The notes under the pieces were generated by a model. The model worked only from the letters and a program-made list of their open reading frames with translations, ran no database searches and was not told the origin of the DNA. The position numbers and the translations under genes are program-made. Shown here piece by piece: positions 57,501 through 64,000 of a stretch of 64,000 nt of DNA; the first letter of the stretch is position 1; each line of letters starts with the position of its first letter. Origin of the DNA: Thalassia testudinum (taxonomy: Eukaryota > Streptophyta > Magnoliopsida > Alismatales > Hydrocharitaceae); assembly GCA_037157565.1 (NCBI GenBank), contig JAZHRO010000013.1:35654501-35718500 (forward strand), in the 5' to 3' direction.

Positions 57501-58280
57501 TCAACGCCCCACAGCTCTAGGTGCGGACGAAGCAGCCACACTCTGCGTCGGACGGGTAGGTGCTGGCCGGTACCCTCCTCGTGACTGCTGTCCTCCTCCT
57601 CGCGACTGGTAACCGCGGCCTCCTGTGCGCCCTCCAGTGCTCTGCGCGGGGAGTATCTGCTGACCTCCTACCCTAGACGGGCAGTCCCTCCTGATGTGAC
57701 CCAGCTGGCCACATTGGTAACAAAGGGTAACCCGACTTCCGCCCTCAGTGGGTCCCTGCTGTCGGCTGGGTGGGGGTCCGGTGCTGGCGAATGGCCCCTG
57801 TCGAGGGCCCCCAAAGGCCACTGATGGCCCTGTAAAACGTGACGGCTCTCCTGCGGACGCCACGTGTCTCCTCTCTCGCCGGCCCTGAGAAAAGTCTGGC
57901 TGAAAGGGCCTCTTCCGCCCGCCGTCAGTATCTCGTGCGGACGGGTTGGTCTCCTCGTAAGTCATAGCTGCCTCTACCACCCTCAAAAACGTAAGTAGCT
58001 TCAGGGGTTTGACATACCCCTGGATCGCAGGCCGGAGCCCCTCGGTGAACCTCCAAAGGTGCTCCTCCTCAGTGGCTACCGCTGTCGCTGCAAAGCGGGA
58101 CAGCTCCAAGAAACGCGTGCGGTACGCGCTCACAGTCATCGTCCCTTGGCAGAGATTGTGGAACTCCCGCCTCCTCTGGTCCTGCCACGTTTGGGGAAAG
58201 TACTGCTCGCAGAAGAGGGCGACGAACCGATCCCAGGTGGTCAGCGACGAACCGATGGTGGTGGTCAGCGGCAGTCGAGG
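57501..58280 (-). pseudogene. gag of B3, N-terminal part missing
   Basis: The retrotransposon gag core reads TTWDRFVALFCEQYFPQTWQDQRRREFHNLCQGTMTVSAYRTRFLELSRFA and is followed by a basic, glycine/proline-rich segment. A CCHC zinc knuckle, CYQCGQLGHIRRDC, lies near 57681-57722. The open frame continues upstream to 58745, but from about 58280 the DNA is Athila LTR sequence in reverse. The N-terminal half of gag, the primer site and the 5' LTR are therefore missing and the upstream residues are not gag. Confidence 0.87.
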
Positions 58281-59552
58281 TGCGAAAATAGAAATAAAGT
58301 GGGGAAAATGAAAGGTAGGGAGAGAGGAGCTTATATGTGGGACTTGAAGCGAAGGGGGGAGGCAGAGGGCGAGCGGCGCGTGTCTGCCGTTGCTAGAGAC
58401 GAAGGCCCTAAGATGGAGAGGCAGCGACGACGAGGGAGTCAGAGGAGCTCGCGCGGGTACTGTGCGATGTGGAGGAGTGAGGTGGAGATGGCTCTGCCAC
58501 TGGTACGGTGGCAGAGCGACAAAAAGAGGGACAGAGAGTCGCCGGAGCTTGCGAGTAGATGGCCGGAGGAGGAGGAGATGAATTTGGAGGGATTTCTTCG
58601 GCCAAATTAGGCTTGGAGGAGGATGCGGTAGAGGCTTGGAGGATGCGTGCAAAAGAGGCGAAAAAAACCCTACTGGAGACGTGGGTAGATGGAGACCCAT
58701 ACCTCTCGCACGTTCGCACGAGAGGTATGGCAGCTGACAGGGCATGGGAGCCAGCCCATGCGGTAGGGGGCTTCGCAGGGAGCTCCCCTTTCAAATATGG
58801 GGTCGGCTCCCCATGCATGTATGGCGCCATCCTCCGCGCAAAGTCGCCAGAGGTATGGCCTGTGCATGCGGGTGGCAGAGGGACCCGATTGAAGAAGACG
58901 ATGGAAAAGATAGGGGGTCTTTGCAAGGTTTCAAAAAGCTAAGGGTCAAAAAGTAATTATTAAGGACCATTTTGTAAAGTGGGTCAAGACGACCTTCCCT
59001 TAAATCCAAATTTTGGTATAAACCTAATTTTGACCTAAGGAATCCAATGGTAAAGTTGGATTTTAGGTTTGACCATGTTTAGCTAGATAGTTTGCACAGA
59101 AACCTAAATTAGGTCAAAAATTAGGTATGATTCTCAATCTAGGTCAAGATAGGTTCCAATGGCCAAATTGAAGGCTCTAAACCGTAGGAGATATTTTTTC
59201 ATGAATTTTAGAGGGTTTAATTGATTTTTATCTTGCCTGAAACTTCATGAATTAAAGTGGATTTATTTTAGAGTTATAGAATGTCATTTAATTCCTAGAT
59301 TTTATCATAACCCTTTTCTGACTAAACCATCCCACTTTTTCTCTTATCAAGTTTACTTGACCTGTGTCTAGACCCTTAGAAATCCCGTTCATGTACTACA
59401 ATGGTAAAATTACAGTTTTACCCCTTATGTAATATTTTATTATCTGCTAAACAATTCCCTGATTTAGGCCTTCCCTTAGATTTTGTAGGAGCTTTTGTTC
59501 AATTTATTAGGTCAAAATGTGCTAGTTAGGATTCATGATGAAGTTCTCATCA
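58281..59552 (-). mobile_element. 3' LTR of Athila-like element D, truncated
   Basis: On the minus strand it starts TGATGAGAACTTCATCA at 59552, next to a polypurine tract, and runs collinear with the C LTR (for example aaggaatccaatggtaaagt at 59035-59054). It stops about half way, at the B3 junction. A U3 hairpin (ATACCTCTCG/CGAGAGGTAT, about 58698-58726) sits where family C has its CTCTCATGCG hairpin. ORFs on either strand here (58009-59009) are LTR frames. Confidence 0.85.
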
Positions 59553-61099
59553 TACCCCCATGCCTAGCTTTTGCTAGTCACTTAGCAAAAATTTAAGGTT
59601 TAACCTCTATTCTAGACCATGAATTCCTTTCATCAAATTTGATAAGTGCTTTTTTCTCTTGTCTCCTTGATTAGGTCAGAATACTAATCATGGGCCTAAA
59701 AGGTATTCTAGTACCAACCAAGATCCAGATCTGTCTAGCTTTAGCCTCAGTCTTTAGCAAAGGTTTTTAAGGCCCATAGGAATTACCCTAAAGTTTATTG
59801 GACTCCATGGTTAAAACACCCGTGCTTGAGACATTTTTAGCTTTGGTTCAGTTTGCAGTGCGTTTTGTAAGAGAGAGACAGAGGGTTTATTTGTTTGGAG
59901 AGTTTTCTCTCTCTTTTCTTTTTAATTCTAGCTTAGGATTGACTTCACAACACGGTCCGTATCGGATTTCCTGTCCCCATCATCAATCCTCAAAGGTTCC
60001 TGGCAATCGATGCTTCGAGATAGCACTGCCCATGGTAACTCCCAGAACCCTGGCTTTTGAGATTTCGAGATAATCCCGCCCATGGTGTTCCGTGGCCTAA
60101 TTTAGACCCTGGCAGTTGACATTTCGTGATAATGCTATCCATGGAATCTGAACCAGTAGAGTGCTTACATGCCCCCAGTAGGATATGTAAATATCCTAGG
60201 AGACAAGCACCGAGGAGATGATATGTTGTTACGCATCTTCGAGGGGAATTTCCCACCTCTTCGCACCGGGAACTCATCTAAATCAACTTGTGTTGATCGG
60301 CAGCTCCTAATCTAGGTGACATTTTCAGAACATTTGAAACGCTTCTACGTGATTTTGATATTTATGCTCACTGAACCAGACTATGTGTGAATTTGGGTGC
60401 TTAGGCTACCGAGTCCCGTAAACCGAAGGTCAGTTAACGATGCTGAATACTCCCTAAGCCTTAGGCCTAATACTTAAGCTTTTTATTTTCCTCAACCTCT
60501 TGAGGAATATCTAGATTTTAACGGGTATTAAGAGTCTAGCCAAGAAGGCCTAAGGTTAGCGTTCTTACTAATCATTTTGTGCACTTTCACTTTACTTTTC
60601 TTTAATATGGTATAGAATTTTGGTTAATTCCTTAATTTCTTACTAATGACTATCCCTTTTCTTTTTCATTTTGTGCTCCTTTTTAATATTTTGCTCTTTT
60701 CCTCCTTTTGTAAAGTTCACCAAAAATTGCTTCCTTCTTCCTTATTTTTTTTCATATGTGAATTTTTTTTGTTGAAACATTTTCTTGTTATGAATTTTCA
60801 TTGCACTTTCATATCCTCCCATGCCTAAGGTTTGCAATGACCTCATTGTACATTTGGTGGATTTTTATTTGGCTTGGCTCATGCATTAGGACAGATATTA
60901 GGTGAGTGGATGGGTCGAGGTGACTGTTGCGGACGATTTCTAATCTCAGGTACGAGTACCTGAGGTGAAGTCGGCTGTCCTAAGGAATGAACCTAAAGTG
61001 CAAAAAAATGTCAGAAAAAAGTTTCGGGTTTTCAAAAAGAATGACGGGCTGCCTCCCGTTAAGCGCTGAGTTTTACGCCATCAGCTGGGTGCAATTAGC
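59553..61099 (-). other. 3' untranslated region of D
   Basis: The polypurine tract complement tacccccatgcct is at 59553-59565. The triplicated motif lies at about 60000-60145, the G-run with hairpin at 60813-60845, and the hairpin ACGGGAGGCAGCCCGT (minus strand) at 61044-61059. The plus-strand ORF at 59798-60073 is a frame across these repeats, not a gene. Confidence 0.8.
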
Positions 61100-63221
61100 T
61101 CAGGGAGAATGGAGGATAAATGATGACTCAACCAAATCTGTATTGGTCACGTCAATGAATGGTTTGAGTCTCTGACCATTCACGACGAAAGGTTTGGAAT
61201 CGTGGTTGAGCGGACTGATCTCGACGGCTCCATTTCCAAAAATCGGTTGGATAAGATATGGTCCGACCCACTTGGATCGCAGCTTCCCAGGGAACAATTT
61301 AAGTTGAGCATCGAAGAGTAGGACCTTCTGACCAGGGTGAAAGATCTTTCTAGATATGTGCTTGTCATGAAAGGCTTTAACCCGCTCTTTGCAGATTCGC
61401 GAGTTTTCATACGCATTAAGGCGTAATTCATCAATCTCGCTTATCTGAAGTTTTCTGTGGGTTCTAGCCTTAGAAAGATCTAAGTTGTAGTTCCGTACTG
61501 CCCAATAGGCTTTGTGCTCCAGTTCGACGGGAAGGTGACACGCCTTCCCGTACACTAGTCTAAAAGGAGACATGCCTAATTGGGTCTTGTGGGCGGTCCT
61601 ATAAGCCCACAAAGCTTCTGGAAGTCGGGATGACCAGTCCTTCCTGTCAGGTCGAACAATAACCTGAAGAATTTTCTTGATCTCTTGATTTGATAGCTCA
61701 GTTAAACCATTAGTCTAGGGGTGGTAAGGAGTAGAGATTCGGTGCGACACCCCGTATTTGGTCATCAGTGACCTAAACTGAGCGTTGGTAAAATGGGTCC
61801 CTCCATTAGAGATGATAGCTCAAGGAATCCAGAACCGTGAGAAGATTTTCTGATGAATGAATTTGATGACGATCTTGTGATCACAGGTTCGGGTCGGAAT
61901 GGCTTCGATCCATTTGGACACGTACTCAACAGCGAGTAAAATATACTCGAAGTCATCCGAGATAGGGAAGGGGCCCATAAAATCAATCCCCCAAATATCA
62001 AAAATCTCGCATACGAGAATTGGCTGTAACGGCATCATGTCATGATGGCTCATGTTGCCCAAGGTTTGGCAACGACTGCATGCCTTACAGTGACTATATG
62101 CGTCCTTGAAGATAGTGGGCTAGTAAAAGCCACACTGGAGGATTTTTTATGCGATTTTATGCCCAGAAAAATGGCCACCGCATGCCTGGTCATGGCAGAA
62201 AGAGAGTATGTCATTGATTTCGACCTCTGGGACACATTGCTGGATAATTTGGTCAGCACCTATGCGGAATAAGTATGGGTCTTCCCAAATGTAGTACTTG
62301 GCATCGGAGCGCAATTTGTCTTTCTTGGACTTCGGCCAATCAAACGGGATCTGGTGTGATGCCAAGTAGTTTACTATATCAGCAAACCATGGAAGCCCGG
62401 TACCAATAGTCAAGAGGTGCTCATCAAGAAAATGCTCCGTGATGGGTCCAGAAGGGTTGATGATCTCAGAAGGAAGGCCAAACAAGTGGTCAGCTGCCAC
62501 GTTCTGTCTTCCCGCCTTATCGCGAATCTCGAGGTCAAATTCTTGCAACAGCAAGATCCATCGGATTAAACGAGGCTTCACGTCCTTCTTTGCAAGGAGA
62601 TGTCTCACAGCTGTGTGATCCGAGTAGATTATAACATGGGAACCCAGGAGATAAGATCTGAATTTTTTGAGGGCAAATACTACAGCCAGCAGCTCTTTCT
62701 CCGTAACCATGTAGTTACGTTGAGCCTTGTCAAGTGTCTTGCTAGCATAGTAGATGACCACGGGTTTCCCATCAATCTTTTGCCCCAGAACCGCTCCTAC
62801 AGCGAAGTCAGATGCATCGCACATGATCTCAAAAGGTTGAGACCAATCAGGGGACTGTAGGATCGGTGCTTGGGTGACTCGGTCACGAAGGATCTTAAAA
62901 GCTTGAGTGCATTCCTTAGAAATCTCAAAGGGTACATCCTTAGAGAGAAGAGTGGTCAGGGGGAGGGTGATTTTCGAGAACTCAGGGATGAAATGACGGT
63001 AAAAATCGACGTGCCCCAAAAAAGATCGGATGTCCCTGATCAAGCTAGGCATAGGAAGTTTAGAAATCTAGTTAACCTTGGCTCGATCCACTTGGATGCC
63101 TCTCTCAGAAATCAAATGTCCTAGGACGATCCCCTCAGGCACCATAAAGTGGCGCTTTTCCTAGGAAAGAACCAGATTTACATCAATGCATCGCCTGAGT
63201 ATGTGAACCAAGTGCTGGAGG
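61100..63221 (-). pseudogene. RT end, RNase H and integrase of Athila-like element D
   Basis: On the minus strand from 63221: the RT thumb (LSWEKRHFMVPEGIVLGHLI) and connection (FLGHVDFYRHFIPEFSKI), RNase H ([61 protein letters not shown]) and the integrase zinc part (HDQACGGHFSGHK, CKACSRCQTLG). The core has five Gs at 61988-61992, so IFDIWGIDFMGPFP reads in frame, unlike C1 and C2. The second catalytic aspartate is changed (ISNGGTHF for ISDGGTHF), and stops lie near 61720, 61820 and 62147. The final 170 codons (61100-61612) are open and end with the same TGA as C2. The 5' part is cut off by LTR F at 63222. Confidence 0.9.
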
Positions 63222-64000
63222 TGATGAGAACCTCATCATGAGCCATAACTAGCTCATTTTGACCCAATACAAAGGATAAAAGCTCCTACATAACTCAAGG
63301 AAAGGCTTAACTCAGAGAATTCTGAGTTTAAGGAGAAAACAAGTCATAAGGGGTAAAAATGCAATTTTACCAGTATAATCTGCATACAGGGTAATTCAGG
63401 GTCCAAACATAGGTCAAAGCAACTTAATAAGAATAAAAGTGGGATGAGATGATCTAGCAAGGGCTACAGCAATTCCAAGGAACTAAATGATAATCTGTAA
63501 CCCTAAAACAAACCCACTTCAATTCATGAGGTTCAAGGCAAAGCAAAAATGGAATAAACCCTCTAAAATTCATATAAAAATAATCTCTAGGGTTTAGAAC
63601 CTTCAATTTGACCTTAGGAACCCATCTTGACCTACATTGAGAACCATACCCAATTAATAACTTAATTTGGGTTTTTACGTAAATTGACCAGTCAAACAAG
63701 GTTTAATCTAGAAATAAAATTCACCATCAGATTCCTTAGGTCCTAATTAGTCATGTATAAAAACTTGAGCCTAAGAAGAAACCTTCTTGACCAACTTTAC
63801 ACTTTGGTCCTCATATATTTACGTTTTGGCCCTCAACTTTTGAACCCTCGCATTTTGGCCCCTAACTCTCCTTCGTTCTTTGCGTTCAGGTCCCCCCTGC
63901 AAAACCTGCCAGCACCATGCTCCGGCGACCTTGAGCGGAGCATGGCGCCGCGTAGGGTAAGGGGGAGAGCCTGGCAAGTAAACCGGGGGTGCCCTGCGTC
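63222..64000 (+). mobile_element. Start of another Athila-like LTR (F)
   Basis: It begins TGATGAGAACCTCATCA directly after GGAG in the D pol gene and is collinear with the C LTR (gacccaatacaaaggataaaag..., caaaacctgccagcaccatg). It carries the D-type tip rather than the C-type tip. It runs off the window before its TATA box. Confidence 0.9.

Noticed and set aside
58311..58745. N-terminal extension of the B3 gag frame
   Set aside because: The DNA is reversed Athila LTR; the open frame across the junction is accidental.
61100..61612. Possible intact 170-codon gene
   Set aside because: It is the open end of the D integrase frame; upstream stops and a changed catalytic residue make it part of a pseudogene.

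Overview
The window is plant nuclear DNA, almost all of it nested LTR retrotransposons. Four signs point to an angiosperm: Athila-lineage Ty3/gypsy elements primed by tRNA-Asp, a Tekay/Del-type chromovirus with a chromodomain, a FAR1/FHY3-type MULE-derived gene remnant, and U-rich plant-style splice sites. I cannot resolve the species. The only host-gene remnant I recognise is the FAR1-like pseudogene at about 9.2-11.65 kb. There is no CRISPR array, rRNA gene or bacterial feature.

I use working family names. Family B is a Tekay-like chromovirus with LTRs of about 2.7 kb, TGTTACGAAC...TTACA on its sense strand. Family C is Athila-like: LTRs of about 2.7 kb starting TGATGGGAACACCATCA, a tRNA-Asp primer site and a gag-pol polyprotein. 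Family A shares the primer site type, the polypurine tract and the post-coding RNA motifs of C, but has LTRs of about 1.8 kb and no visible gag or pol. It carries a single unrecognised ORF instead. E is a solo LTR of an unclassified family. D, F and G are further Athila-like copies.

Layout. 1-3368: a plus-oriented B LTR split by an opposite-strand solo B LTR (64-2719, TSD TTGAC). 3369-7448: a very decayed minus-strand Athila LTR (G) split by another solo B LTR (3538-6305). 7449-11650: low-copy-looking DNA with the FAR1-like pseudogene, cut at its 5' side by element A1. 11651-51306: a nested stack. A1 (from 11651) is hit at 15454 by C1. C1 is hit inside pol at 23686 by C2 (TSD GTGCT). The 3' LTR of C2 is hit by A2 (34829-43785, TSD GAAGC) and by solo LTR E (45518-47710, TSD GTTCC). 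A2 is hit by solo LTR B4 (39612-42199). C1 resumes at 48681 and ends at a microhomology fusion near 51306. 51392-58280: minus-strand chromovirus B3 with its 3' LTR and most of pol/gag but no 5' LTR. 58281-63221: truncated minus-strand Athila element D. 63222-64000: the start of another plus-strand Athila LTR (F).

No full-length autonomous coding element survives. C1 and C2 share two in-frame UAG codons and one frameshift in integrase, so both probably descend from an already defective source copied in trans. The non-autonomous A family could use Athila machinery: it shares primer site, polypurine tract, a G-run motif and a post-coding hairpin with C. Yet it keeps an ORF that shows signs of constraint between copies. 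The least explained signals are that ORF, a 17-nt hairpin at the LTR 5' tip with compensatory changes between subfamilies, a tRNA-like Pol III promoter look-alike inside the A LTR, and palindrome arrays in the U3 of unrelated families.
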